From: an uncultured Bacteroidales bacterium | GTDB lineage: Bacteria > Bacteroidota > Bacteroidia > Bacteroidales > Muribaculaceae | NCBI GenBank assembly: GCA_900547755.1 | Contig: URIC01000038.1 | Location: 1 to 26,232 of the forward strand | Reading direction: 5' to 3' | Length of the DNA stretch: 26,232 bases | In this document: one piece after another, positions 1-8,216 of the stretch | Numbering within the stretch: the stretch's first letter is position 1 | Layout of the letters: each line of letters opens with the position of its first letter | Made by a program: the position numbers and the translations under genes | The notes under the pieces: generated by a model | Databases searched by the model: none | What the model saw: the letters and a program-made list of their open reading frames with translations, nothing else | What the model was told of the DNA's origin: nothing

Positions 1-18
1 ATGGAATCAGTCCTAATT

Positions 19-477
19 TTATCTCGCTTCAAAAAGTTTTATCGGACAGCAATATATCTTAACGCATATAATATTAAGATAACGTTCCTCATCGTCATCA
101 GTGGTTTTATTAATTTCGTATAGTACGTTCATTACTATATCTCCATCTGTTCCCTTATAAACTTTCACACGTGTGTTTTGTAACTTATAATCGATGTCAT
201 GTCGATACACCAATAATGTTGTACTGTCGCTCTGAAGTTTATTGAAGTCTATCGCATTGTTTATAATAGGACCCAGGTCTTCGATATAACCTCCATCATT
301 AAATATATATGGATGTGAATTTGATAGGGATGTGTGTAGCTCAGGATATTCTATACTGGTGAAAACATAGGAATCGATAATTGGAATTGTAGAGTCCTTT
401 AATTCAATATCTCTACATCCTGACAGGAATATTGATAAAAAAATCAAGAATGTAGTGTGAATAAATATTGATTTCAT
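19..477 (-). CDS. Putative lipoprotein of unknown function
   Basis: The 152-residue product starts with a short basic/hydrophobic signal peptide ending in the lipobox LSGC, with Cys21 as the probable lipidation site, so it is likely an exported lipoprotein in the inner or outer membrane. The rest is polar, with an acidic stretch (TTDDDEE) near residue 127 and a late CC pair; I recognise no domain. The gene is clearly more AT-rich than the genes to its right, with many TTA and ATA codons, which could mean recent acquisition or weak selection. It is transcribed away from nqrA. No convincing TAnnTTTG promoter was seen before it. What lies beyond its stop is outside the window. The reading frame is well supported by the signal peptide; its function is unknown. 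Confidence 0.7.
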   Translation of the reverse strand: MKSIFIHTTFLIFLSIFLSGCRDIELKDSTIPIIDSYVFTSIEYPELHTSLSNSHPYIFNDGGYIEDLGPIINNAIDFNKLQSDSTTLLVYRHDIDYKLQNTRVKVYKGTDGDIVMNVLYEINKTTDDDEERYLNIICVKIYCCPIKLFEAR

Positions 478-743
478 AATACTAAGCCTTAAATAAACCC
501 AGGACTATAAAAAAATTATATTATGTTCATGTCCATTAGGAATTGCAATAATAACAATAATTTTTGAGACAACAAAATTCCACTTATGATTTCCAGGAAT
601 TTCCAGAGCAATCGCATCAAATTTGTGCAAACGCTATGCTTCCTCGCCTGCATGACAAAATCCAAGTTGCGCTTTCGACCTATTTTGACGTTAATTTTTA
701 AACGGCTTCTTATGTGAAGCGTTAAGAAATATTGATAAAACCC
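478..743. other. AT-rich spacer between divergent genes
   Basis: No ORF worth calling was found. It holds the upstream region of the lipoprotein gene and the run-up to the nqr promoter. Near 701-724 a weak GCTTC/GAAGC stem can form, and TTTCCAG occurs twice close together near 590-605. None of these is strong enough to be named. Confidence 0.4.
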
Positions 744-774
744 TTTGCAAAATCCTTATAATTTAGTAATTTTG
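744..774 (+). promoter_or_regulatory. Bacteroidota-type promoter of the nqr operon
   Basis: TTTG at 744-747, a 19-bp spacer and TAATTTTG at 767-774 match the Bacteroidota housekeeping consensus closely. Transcription would start near 780, giving a leader of about 30 nt before the nqrA ATG at 811. An in-frame TTG at 745 lies inside the -33 element, which argues against the longer open frame being used. Confidence 0.75.
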
Positions 775-810
775 CACATTAATCCTGTGGACTGCAATAA
801 TTACTATTAT

Positions 811-2190
811 ATGGCAGAAATCATAAAAATCAAGAAAGGACTTGACATTCCCCTCAGAGGGGAGGCGAGTCCTGAGCATAAGACAGATACCGAAACCAAA
901 CTATTCGGCATAGTGCCCGACGACTTCCCGGGTTACAAATGGAAATGCGCCGTCAAGGCCGGTGACCGGGTATCAGTCGGTTCTCCCTTACTTTATTCCA
1001 AAGACAATGAGCGGATTAAGCTGGTTTCTCCGGTCAGCGGCATAGTCGGAGAGGTGCGCCGAGGCGAGCGCCGCAAGATTGAGACAGTGACCATAGAGGC
1101 CGATGTGGCAGGCGGAAAGCCCGCATCCGGGGATTACCTGTATTTCGGCGCCTCAGACGGCAAAGACGCTCCCGTTGACTTTACAGACCGGCAAAAGACA
1201 CTTGACCTGCTGTGCGAGTCAGGTATGTTCGCGCTGCTCCGTCAGCGTCCGTTTGATATAGTGCCCGACCCGGCCGTTGCCCCCCGAGACATATTCGTGA
1301 CCGCTTTCGACTCCGCCCCCTTGGCCGGACCGCTGATTGCCCCCCCGATGCAGGAGTTGCACGAGAAAGGGCTTGAGGTGCTGGCACGCCTTACAGACGG
1401 GAACGTATTCCTCGGCGTGCCCTACGACTCCGCCCTCACCAGCAAAGCGGCCAAGGTCTATGAATTTCAAGGTCCACATCCCGCAGGCAATGTAGGTGTG
1501 CAGATAAACAGAATCAAGCCGGTAAACAGGGGCGAGACCGTGTGGACGCTCGATTCCCGCACTGTGGTGCGCATCGGGACCCTGTTCGCCACCGGCCACA
1601 TAGACTCCGCCGCAGAGGTCTGTCTGTGCGGAGACATGGCTCAAAGACCGCAGTACGTAGACACTCGTGCGGGATGCTCTCTGAGGACATTGCTCGCAGA
1701 CGGCATCAAGACGGGAGAGGGCAAAGTACGAACCATAAGCGGCAACGTGCTTACAGGCATCAAAGAGGACCCCGCTTCCGGCTTCCTGCGTTATCCCTAC
1801 CGCCAGATTACCCTCATATCCGAAGGCGACAAGGCCGACGAGTTCATGGGTTGGGCGTCGCTGAAACCCGACCACTTCAGTGTAAAGCGCTCCTTCCCCG
1901 CGTTCCTGCTGGGCAAGCGAGGCCGTTACAGATTCGACTCCCGCCTGCGAGGCGGCCAACGTGCGATGATTCTCAGCGGCGAGATGGACAAGGTGTTCCC
2001 GATGGACGTATATCCGGAGTTCCTGCTGAAGGCTATCATGGCAGGAGACATCGAAAAGATGGAACAGCTCGGCATATACGAGGTAGCGCCCGAAGACTTC
2101 GCGCTGCCCGAATTTGTGGACACATCCAAAGAACCGCTGCAACAGATAGTGCGCGACGGCCTGGACAAACTGCGTCAGGAACTCTCATAA
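811..2190 (+). CDS. nqrA: Na+-translocating NADH:quinone reductase subunit A
   Basis: This 459-residue protein is the peripheral cytoplasmic subunit of Na+-NQR, the complex that oxidises NADH, reduces quinone and exports Na+. The N-terminus (MAEIIKIKKGLDIPLRG) and the later stretch reading GPHPAGNVGVQINRIKPV, then GETVWTLD, are typical of NqrA, and the length is normal for the family. The frame stays open upstream to a TTG at 745, but that codon falls in the -33 promoter element, so the ATG at 811 is chosen. It is the first gene of nqrABCDEF, with 24 nt to nqrB, and is presumably translated from a short leader without an obvious Shine-Dalgarno sequence. The identification rests on sequence pattern plus the complete downstream operon and is secure. 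Confidence 0.96.
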   Translation: MAEIIKIKKGLDIPLRGEASPEHKTDTETKLFGIVPDDFPGYKWKCAVKAGDRVSVGSPLLYSKDNERIKLVSPVSGIVGEVRRGERRKIETVTIEADVAGGKPASGDYLYFGASDGKDAPVDFTDRQKTLDLLCESGMFALLRQRPFDIVPDPAVAPRDIFVTAFDSAPLAGPLIAPPMQELHEKGLEVLARLTDGNVFLGVPYDSALTSKAAKVYEFQGPHPAGNVGVQINRIKPVNRGETVWTLDSRTVVRIGTLFATGHIDSAAEVCLCGDMAQRPQYVDTRAGCSLRTLLADGIKTGEGKVRTISGNVLTGIKEDPASGFLRYPYRQITLISEGDKADEFMGWASLKPDHFSVKRSFPAFLLGKRGRYRFDSRLRGGQRAMILSGEMDKVFPMDVYPEFLLKAIMAGDIEKMEQLGIYEVAPEDFALPEFVDTSKEPLQQIVRDGLDKLRQELS

Positions 2191-2214
2191 CGACATAAAC
2201 AACTTCAACAAAAG

Positions 2215-3405
2215 GTGAAATTTCTGAAAAAACGACTTGACAGGATAAAGCCACATTTCGAACCGGGCGGAAAACTCTCCTCACTGCACTCTGTGTTCGA
2301 CGGCTTCTACACATTCCTGTATACCCCCAACTCCACACGAACCCGAGGGGTGCATATCCATGACTCCAACGACTCAAAGCGAACCATGATTATTGTGGTG
2401 CTGGCGCTGCTGCCCTGCGTGCTTTTCGGCATGTACAACATAGGGTATCAGCACGCTTTGGCCACCGGAGGCGATACCGGAGGCATAGCGGGTCTTTTCT
2501 GGTACGGATTCCTGAGGGCGATACCCCAGATAATCACAGTCTATGCTGTGGGACTCGGCATTGAGTTCGTCAGCGCCCAGCTACGCGGGCATGAAATCCA
2601 GGAAGGTTTTTTGGTTTCTGGTATCCTGATACCTATGATTTGCCCCATCGACACCCCGCTGTGGATGCTGGCTGTGGCCACTGCCTTCTCGGTGGTATTC
2701 GTAAAAGAAGTGTTCGGCGGTACCGGCTACAACATCTTCAACGTCGCTCTGATGACCCGCGCGTTCCTCTTCTTCGCATACCCGGCGAAGATGAGCGGCG
2801 ACAAGGTGTTCGTATCCCTGGGCGGCGACAAGGCGGTAGACGGATTTACGGGCGCGACACCCCTGGGACAGATAGCCTCAAGCACCGACCCCACTTCCGT
2901 CTCCATAGTTGACGTGGCCGGTCATCCCCTCTCTTTCATGGACAGTTTCCTGGGATTCATACCCGGCTCCTGGGGCGAGACATCCACCCTCTGCATAATC
3001 ATAGGAGCCGTCATCCTTATAGCCACAGGCATGGCTTCGTGGAAAATAATCGTCAGCGGCATTGCAGGCGGTCTGGCTATGTCCTATATCGCCAACCTTA
3101 CGGCAAGCCCTCTCTATCCCGCCACCTTCATCGGTCCTCTGCACCAACTCTGCCTGGGCGGCTTCGCCTTCGCGATAGTATTCATGGCCACCGACCCGGT
3201 GACAGCCTGCCGCACGGAGACCGGCAAGATAATCTACGGCTTCATGACAGGCGTGCTGGCAATAATAATCCGTTGCTACAACCCGGGATATCCCGAAGGC
3301 GCCATGCTGGCCGTACTGCTTATGAACAGCTTCGCCTCTCTGATAGACTGGTGTGTGGTGCGAAGCAATATAAAACGCCGAATGAGCAGAGTGCCGTCAA
3401 AATAA
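2215..3405 (+). CDS. nqrB: Na+-NQR subunit B, membrane flavoprotein
   Basis: NqrB is the large integral membrane subunit (396 residues here) carrying covalently bound FMN and, in studied complexes, the sodium and quinone sites. The expected N-terminus (MKFLKKRLDRIKPHFEPGGK) begins at a GTG start, which homology to the family supports over any internal ATG; AAAAGG lies directly before it. Several hydrophobic segments follow from about residue 57. The motif DGFTGATPLG contains the probable FMN-linked threonine, Thr215 (family motif S/T-G-A-T). The conserved TDPVTACRTETGKIIYG near the C-terminus is also present. It sits 24 nt after nqrA and 22 nt before nqrC in the same operon. Confidence 0.96.
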   Translation: MKFLKKRLDRIKPHFEPGGKLSSLHSVFDGFYTFLYTPNSTRTRGVHIHDSNDSKRTMIIVVLALLPCVLFGMYNIGYQHALATGGDTGGIAGLFWYGFLRAIPQIITVYAVGLGIEFVSAQLRGHEIQEGFLVSGILIPMICPIDTPLWMLAVATAFSVVFVKEVFGGTGYNIFNVALMTRAFLFFAYPAKMSGDKVFVSLGGDKAVDGFTGATPLGQIASSTDPTSVSIVDVAGHPLSFMDSFLGFIPGSWGETSTLCIIIGAVILIATGMASWKIIVSGIAGGLAMSYIANLTASPLYPATFIGPLHQLCLGGFAFAIVFMATDPVTACRTETGKIIYGFMTGVLAIIIRCYNPGYPEGAMLAVLLMNSFASLIDWCVVRSNIKRRMSRVPSK

Positions 3406-3427
3406 TACCCCAAACTGAATAGAAGCG

Positions 3428-4147
3428 ATGAAAAAGCAAAGCAACATATACGCGCTGATTTACTCGGTGGGCCTGGTACTCGTAGTGGGTGTGGTGCTGT
3501 CCCTCATCTATCAAAGCCTGCGACCGCTGCAGGAGGAGAACGAGGCCAACGACATGAAGTCCCAGATACTGAAAGCCGCCCTAATCTCCGGCGAAGGCAA
3601 GGACATACCGACCCTCTACGCCGAGCATATCCGAAGCAGCTACATAGTAGACTACCACGGCAATATAGTGAACCGCGACGCGGACGACGCCTTCGCCGCG
3701 TGCCGGAACATGAGCGATGAAATCAAAAAGCCTCAGGATGCCAGACTCCTGCCGGTGTTCGAGTGTCAGACCGACAACGGGCTTAAGTACATAATCCCTG
3801 TCTACGGAGCCGGCCTTTGGGGCCCGATATGGGGATATGTGGCTTTCGACTCCGACGGCGACACCATCTACGGCGCTTACTTCGCCCACAAGGGGGAGAC
3901 CCCGGGTCTGGGCGCGGAAATTGAAAAACCGGCTTTCAGCACTCAGTTCGAAGGCAAAAATGTATTCTCTTACGGCAAATTCACCAGTGTCCGTGTATGC
4001 AAGCCCGGCCAGGAACCGCAAGAAGGGGCATACGTGAACGGCATCAGCGGAGGCACCATCACCAGCCAGGGCGTGGACAAGATGCTGCGCGAAAGCCTGG
4101 AACCCTATACCGAATATCTCAAAAAGTTAGGAGAAACCAACAAGTAA
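3428..4147 (+). CDS. nqrC: Na+-NQR subunit C, FMN-binding
   Basis: This 239-residue subunit has one N-terminal membrane helix (about residues 9-28, LIYSVGLVLVVGVVLSLIYQ) and a periplasmic FMN-binding domain. The segment PVYGAGLWGPIWGYVAFDSD and the later ETPGLGAEIEKPAFSTQFEG are typical of the family. The flavinylation motif reads ISGGTITSQG; the probable FMN-linked residue is Thr210. The usual motif is S-G-A-T, so Gly replaces Ala here, as flagged from memory. Flavinylation needs an ApbE transferase, which is not encoded in this window. It lies 22 nt after nqrB and 12 nt before nqrD. Confidence 0.95.
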   Translation: MKKQSNIYALIYSVGLVLVVGVVLSLIYQSLRPLQEENEANDMKSQILKAALISGEGKDIPTLYAEHIRSSYIVDYHGNIVNRDADDAFAACRNMSDEIKKPQDARLLPVFECQTDNGLKYIIPVYGAGLWGPIWGYVAFDSDGDTIYGAYFAHKGETPGLGAEIEKPAFSTQFEGKNVFSYGKFTSVRVCKPGQEPQEGAYVNGISGGTITSQGVDKMLRESLEPYTEYLKKLGETNK

Positions 4148-4159
4148 CGATTAAGGACC

Positions 4160-4780
4160 ATGACAAATAAAAACATATCGGTATTCTTCAACCCGTTCTC
4201 CAAGGACAACCCGGTGATAGTGCAGATTCTGGGTATCTGCTCGGCCCTGGCCGTCACCGCCAAACTGGAGCCGGCCGTAGTCATGACAATATCGGTGACG
4301 GCGGTGCTGGCACTGGCCAATGTGATTATCTCGTTTATGCGCAAGACCATCCCCTCCTCTATCCGCATAATCGTACAATTAGTGGTGGTGGCCGCTTTAG
4401 TGGTCATAGTGGACCAGATACTGAAAGCGTATGCGTATGACGTGAGCAAGCAGCTCTCCGTATTCATAGGCCTGATTATCACCAACTGTATCCTTATGGG
4501 CCGACTGGAGGCCTTCGCCCTCGGCAACAGGCCCTGGCCCGCCTTCCTTGACGGTGTAGGCAACGGGATAGGCTACGGAATAATCCTGATTATAGTGGCC
4601 TTCTTCCGCGAACTGCTCGGCAGCGGCACCCTCTGGGGCTACCACGTAATCCCCCGGTCCTGGTACGAAGCCGGATACATGAACAACGGCCTGATGATTC
4701 TGCCCCCCATGGCTCTTGTGGTGGTGGGCTGCATTATCTGGGTACACCGTTCCGTTAACAAGGATTTACAGGAAGACTGA
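4160..4780 (+). CDS. nqrD: Na+-NQR subunit D
   Basis: A 206-residue, very hydrophobic protein with about six predicted membrane helices, one of the two small homologous membrane subunits (NqrD/NqrE, related to RnfE/RnfA) that form the central core of the sodium pump. The N-terminal NPVIVQILGICSALAVT carries the conserved Cys-containing helix that, with its counterpart in NqrE, holds an intramembrane iron centre in solved structures; this is family knowledge applied here. GRLEAFALGNRPWPAFLDG is a typical loop. ATG start 12 nt after the nqrC stop; 25 nt to nqrE. Confidence 0.95.
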   Translation: MTNKNISVFFNPFSKDNPVIVQILGICSALAVTAKLEPAVVMTISVTAVLALANVIISFMRKTIPSSIRIIVQLVVVAALVVIVDQILKAYAYDVSKQLSVFIGLIITNCILMGRLEAFALGNRPWPAFLDGVGNGIGYGIILIIVAFFRELLGSGTLWGYHVIPRSWYEAGYMNNGLMILPPMALVVVGCIIWVHRSVNKDLQED

Positions 4781-4805
4781 ACTCTGACACACTAAAAGGA
4801 AGAAA

Positions 4806-5420
4806 ATGGAAAACCTGAACCTATTCATAAAGTCGATTTTTATTGACAATATGATTTTCGCATACTTTCTGGGTATGTGTTCGTTTCTTGCCGTGAGCAA
4901 GAATGTGAAGACAGCATTCGGACTGGGCATAGCGGTGAGCTTCGTACTCATCATAGCCCTGCCCGTGACCTGGTGCATAAACACCTACGTGCTGCAACCC
5001 GGCTCGCTCTCCTGGCTGGGCAGCCAATACGCGGAGCTGGACCTCAGCTTCCTGGGGCTGATTATCTTCATAGCCGTCATAGCCTCGCTGGTACAGCTGC
5101 TGGAAATGATTATCGAGAAGTATTCCCCGTCGCTCTATGCTTCGCTGGGAATCTTCCTGCCGCTGATAGCAGTGAACTGCGCCATACTCGGCGCCGTTCT
5201 GTTCATGCAGCAGAGAGACTTCTCCGACGCATGGACAGCCACAGTCTACGGAGCCGGCTCCGGCATAGGATGGCTGTTGGCCATCACCTGCATCGCCGCC
5301 ATACGCGAGCGCCTGAGCTATAACGCTATCCCGGCGCCGCTGCGCGGCACAGGCATCACATTCATTGTCACCGGCCTTATGGGCATCGCTTTCATGAGCT
5401 TCTTAGGCATAAAATTGTAA
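4806..5420 (+). CDS. nqrE: Na+-NQR subunit E
   Basis: A 204-residue integral membrane subunit, paralogous to NqrD in inverted topology. NLFIKSIFIDNMIFAYFLGM then CSFLAVSKNVKTA is a classic NqrE N-terminus, with the conserved Cys in the first helix pair. LGIFLPLIAVNCAILGAVLF supplies the second Cys-containing motif. About six membrane helices are expected. A purine-rich AAAGGAAGAAA stretch precedes the ATG, one of the few candidate ribosome binding sites in the operon. Only 7 nt separate its stop from nqrF. Confidence 0.95.
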   Translation: MENLNLFIKSIFIDNMIFAYFLGMCSFLAVSKNVKTAFGLGIAVSFVLIIALPVTWCINTYVLQPGSLSWLGSQYAELDLSFLGLIIFIAVIASLVQLLEMIIEKYSPSLYASLGIFLPLIAVNCAILGAVLFMQQRDFSDAWTATVYGAGSGIGWLLAITCIAAIRERLSYNAIPAPLRGTGITFIVTGLMGIAFMSFLGIKL

Positions 5421-5427
5421 CAAGCAA

Positions 5428-6726
5428 ATGACACTATTCATAACGACACAGATAGCCTGGTCATCGGTAGGCATCGCAGCAGGCTTCTTCGCCCTGCTGA
5501 CATTGGTTCTCGTGGCCATACTCATTATAGCCCGCCGCTTCCTGGTGGCTTCGGGCAAAGTGACGATAAATGTGAACAACGGCACCAAGGAGCTGGAAGT
5601 GGAAGCCGGGTCTTCATTACTCAACACCCTCAACAATGCCGGGGTACACCTGTCGTCGGCCTGCGGAGGCAAGGGCAGCTGCGGCCAGTGCAAGGTGCAG
5701 GTGGAGTCCGGAGGAGGCGAGATGCTCCCCACGGAGGCGGTGCATTTCACCCGCAAGCAAATCAAGGACAACTGGCGTCTCGGCTGCCAGGTGAAGGTGA
5801 AAAGCGATATGGACATCCGTGTCCCCGAGGCTGCTCTGGATGTAAAGGAATACGAGTGCGAGGTAATAAGCAACCGCAATGTGGCCACATTTATCAAGGA
5901 GTTCATAGTCAAGCTGCCCGAAGGGGAACACATGAACTTTATACCCGGCTCGTACGCCCAGATACGCATACCCAAGTACTCTATGAGCTACGACAAAGAC
6001 ATAGACAAGTCCCTCATAGGCGAGGAGTACCTGCCGGCGTGGGAGAAGTTCGGACTGTTTACGCTCAAATGCGAGAACAAGGAGGAAACTATCCGCGCCT
6101 ATTCAATGGCCAACTACCCTGCCGAGGGAGACCGGTTCATGCTCACGGTGCGTATAGCCACGCCCCCGTTCAAGCCAAAGCCTCAGGTAGGCTTCCAGCC
6201 TGTATCGCCGGGTATAGCCTCGTCCTACATCTTCACCCTCAAGCCGGGCGACAAGGTGCTGATGAGCGGTCCTTACGGGGATTTCCACCCGATTTTCGAC
6301 TCAAAGGCAGAAATGATTTGGGTAGGCGGGGGCGCAGGCATGGCACCTCTACGTTCCCAAATCATGCACATGCTCCGCACCCTGAACACACGCGACCGGG
6401 AGATGCACTACTTCTACGGCGCACGAGCCCTCAACGAGGTATTCTATCTGAACGACTTCCTGGAATTGGAGAAGGAATATCCAAATTTCCATTTCCATCT
6501 GGCACTGGACCGCCCGGACCCCGCAGCAGACAAAGCCGGAGTGAAATACACCCCCGGATTCGTGCATCAGGTAATGCTGGACACGTACCTCAAAGACCAC
6601 GAGAATCCCGAGGATATAGAGTACTATATGTGCGGACCTGGCCCCATGAGCAACGCGGTGAACAACATGCTCTACAGTCTCGGCGTGGAACCCGAAAACA
6701 TCCATTACGACAACTTCGGAGGCTGA
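5428..6726 (+). CDS. nqrF: Na+-NQR subunit F, NADH dehydrogenase module
   Basis: NqrF (432 residues) is the electron entry subunit: it oxidises NADH and passes electrons through FAD and a [2Fe-2S] centre. One N-terminal membrane helix (about residues 10-35) is followed by a ferredoxin domain whose ligands are visible as Cys79, Cys85, Cys88 and Cys120, the family spacing C-x5-C-x2-C-x31-C. The FAD/flavodoxin-reductase domain shows RAYSMANYP (about residue 225), and the NADH site shows GGGAGMAPLRSQI. The C-terminus ends in the typical HYDNFGG. The last nqr gene; a hydrolase gene follows after 37 nt on the same strand and could be cotranscribed. Confidence 0.96.
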   Translation: MTLFITTQIAWSSVGIAAGFFALLTLVLVAILIIARRFLVASGKVTINVNNGTKELEVEAGSSLLNTLNNAGVHLSSACGGKGSCGQCKVQVESGGGEMLPTEAVHFTRKQIKDNWRLGCQVKVKSDMDIRVPEAALDVKEYECEVISNRNVATFIKEFIVKLPEGEHMNFIPGSYAQIRIPKYSMSYDKDIDKSLIGEEYLPAWEKFGLFTLKCENKEETIRAYSMANYPAEGDRFMLTVRIATPPFKPKPQVGFQPVSPGIASSYIFTLKPGDKVLMSGPYGDFHPIFDSKAEMIWVGGGAGMAPLRSQIMHMLRTLNTRDREMHYFYGARALNEVFYLNDFLELEKEYPNFHFHLALDRPDPAADKAGVKYTPGFVHQVMLDTYLKDHENPEDIEYYMCGPGPMSNAVNNMLYSLGVEPENIHYDNFGG

Positions 6727-6763
6727 CACCCGTCAGACGCGCTTCCTGACAATACTGTTGAAT

Positions 6764-8137
6764 ATGAAAATATTTAAATACTTATCTTCCATACTTTTAG
6801 TCAGCTCTTTAGGGCTTGAACTCGGCGCCGAGACTTTGGACGGGACCTGGGGAGGCACTCTTCATATACAGGGACATTCGCTTAGGATGGTGTTCCACAT
6901 CACCGCCCGCCCTGAACGGGATTCCCTCCCGAAGGTGCTGATGGACAGCCCTGACCAAGGCGCTAAAGACATCCCCGTCAACACAGATTTCTGGACTCCC
7001 GACTCCATTGCCATTTCAGCACCCGCATTAGGCATGAAGTACACCGGCAAATTAGCAGGAGATTCCGTAAAAGGGACTTTCTCACAGATGGGCATTTCCA
7101 TACCGCTGAATCTGACGCGCGAACTGCAGACACGCAATAGGCCTCAGACCCCTCAACCGCCATTTCCTTACAAGACCGAAGAGGTAACCTTCACAGGCGA
7201 AACTCCGGATGTGTCGCTTGCCGGAACACTAACATTGCCCCCTGGCTTCACCTCGGATACACCTGTAGTGCTGATGGTTTCCGGATCGGGGCTGCAAGAC
7301 AGAGACGAGACCATATTCGAACATAAGCCGTTTGCGGTTCTCGCCGACCGTCTGGGGCGTGCGGGCATAGCCTCGCTCCGCTACAACGACCGAAGCGTAC
7401 CGCCATCTACCGGCAACGCCACCGCCGCCACTACCGCAGATTTTGCAAAAGATGCATCAGGAGGTATCAACTATCTCAGAAACAGAGGATTTAAGAAAAT
7501 CGGTATTCTCGGTCACAGCGAGGGGGGTGCCATAGCGTTTATTCTTGCCAATGATGCCGACTTTATAGTCACTCTTGGAGCTCCGGCTGTCTCCGGCGCG
7601 GAAATAATGACCGACCAACTGACTTCTTCAATGAGAGCGGCTGGTCTCGGAGAAGCCGAGTGCGAAAGGTGTCGGGCAGTCTTTTCCGATTTCTTCAAAG
7701 CCCTCTCCGAAATACCGACCGATGCCGCTGAGCAAACTGAATATGCCCACAAAGCCATGGACCTGGCTATGCAGAAACATTCCGGACCGCAATACGCCGA
7801 ATGGATGCCAATAAGTGCTGCACGCAACAATATGCAGTCTATCCTCGCACCCTGGATGCTATACTTTATCAATTATTCGCCGGACCAGGACATACGGGAG
7901 GCAAAAGCGCCAGCACTGGCCCTCTACGGCGAGAAAGACATGCAGGTACGTCCGGCGCTGAATGAGCGTCCTTTGCGCAACCTGAATAAAAGAGTGAACG
8001 TGAAAGTATATCAGGGACTCAACCACCTGATGCAACCCTGCAAGACCGGAGGTCCTACTGAATATTCAGAAATTGAAACCACAATAGACGAAGCTGTCAT
8101 CGCAGACATAGTCAGCTTTATCAAATCGTTGAATTAA
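6764..8137 (+). CDS. Secreted alpha/beta hydrolase (serine esterase-like)
   Basis: A 457-residue protein with a signal peptide (MKIFKYLSSILLVSSLGLEL) and therefore probably periplasmic. Residues of about 24-125 form a beta-rich N-terminal domain (LDGTWGGTLHIQGHSLRMVF) often seen before hydrolase domains in Bacteroidota. The hydrolase part has an oxyanion-like segment VSGSGLQDRDE, the nucleophile elbow GHSEGG with Ser252, a late YGEKDMQV that may supply Asp, and GLNHLMQP with the likely catalytic His. The substrate is not evident; esterase or peptidase activity is possible. The frame also opens at a TTG two codons earlier (6758), but the ATG at 6764 gives the natural signal peptide. Position after nqrF with a 37-nt gap allows read-through, yet no functional link is apparent. 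Confidence 0.88.
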   Translation: MKIFKYLSSILLVSSLGLELGAETLDGTWGGTLHIQGHSLRMVFHITARPERDSLPKVLMDSPDQGAKDIPVNTDFWTPDSIAISAPALGMKYTGKLAGDSVKGTFSQMGISIPLNLTRELQTRNRPQTPQPPFPYKTEEVTFTGETPDVSLAGTLTLPPGFTSDTPVVLMVSGSGLQDRDETIFEHKPFAVLADRLGRAGIASLRYNDRSVPPSTGNATAATTADFAKDASGGINYLRNRGFKKIGILGHSEGGAIAFILANDADFIVTLGAPAVSGAEIMTDQLTSSMRAAGLGEAECERCRAVFSDFFKALSEIPTDAAEQTEYAHKAMDLAMQKHSGPQYAEWMPISAARNNMQSILAPWMLYFINYSPDQDIREAKAPALALYGEKDMQVRPALNERPLRNLNKRVNVKVYQGLNHLMQPCKTGGPTEYSEIETTIDEAVIADIVSFIKSLN

Positions 8138-8158
8138 CGCCAATTCGACGACAATTAA

Positions 8159-8203
8159 TTGAAGTGGCTGAGCCAGAATGAAATTATGGCCCAGCCACTT
8201 CAA
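8159..8203. terminator. Hairpin between convergent genes, probable bidirectional terminator
   Basis: TTGAAGTGGCTG at 8159-8170 pairs perfectly with CAGCCACTTCAA at 8192-8203 (12 bp), around a 21-nt loop that can pair further through GCC/GGC. It lies midway between the stop of the alpha/beta hydrolase and the stop of the M56 peptidase gene on the other strand. T-tracts on both sides are poor. Confidence 0.65.
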
Positions 8204-8216
8204 AGTATGAGAATCT

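Noticed and set aside
745..810. N-terminal extension of NqrA from a TTG start
   Set aside because: The TTG lies in the -33 promoter element and the extra residues are not NqrA-like; the ATG at 811 is preferred.
1219..2142. Long minus-strand ORF of 307 codons opposite nqrA
   Set aside because: It mirrors nqrA codon structure, has no recognisable domain, and sits wholly inside a confident gene.
5688..6749. 353-codon second frame inside nqrF
   Set aside because: Arg/Gly/His-rich translation typical of a shifted frame over a real gene; nqrF has all expected motifs.
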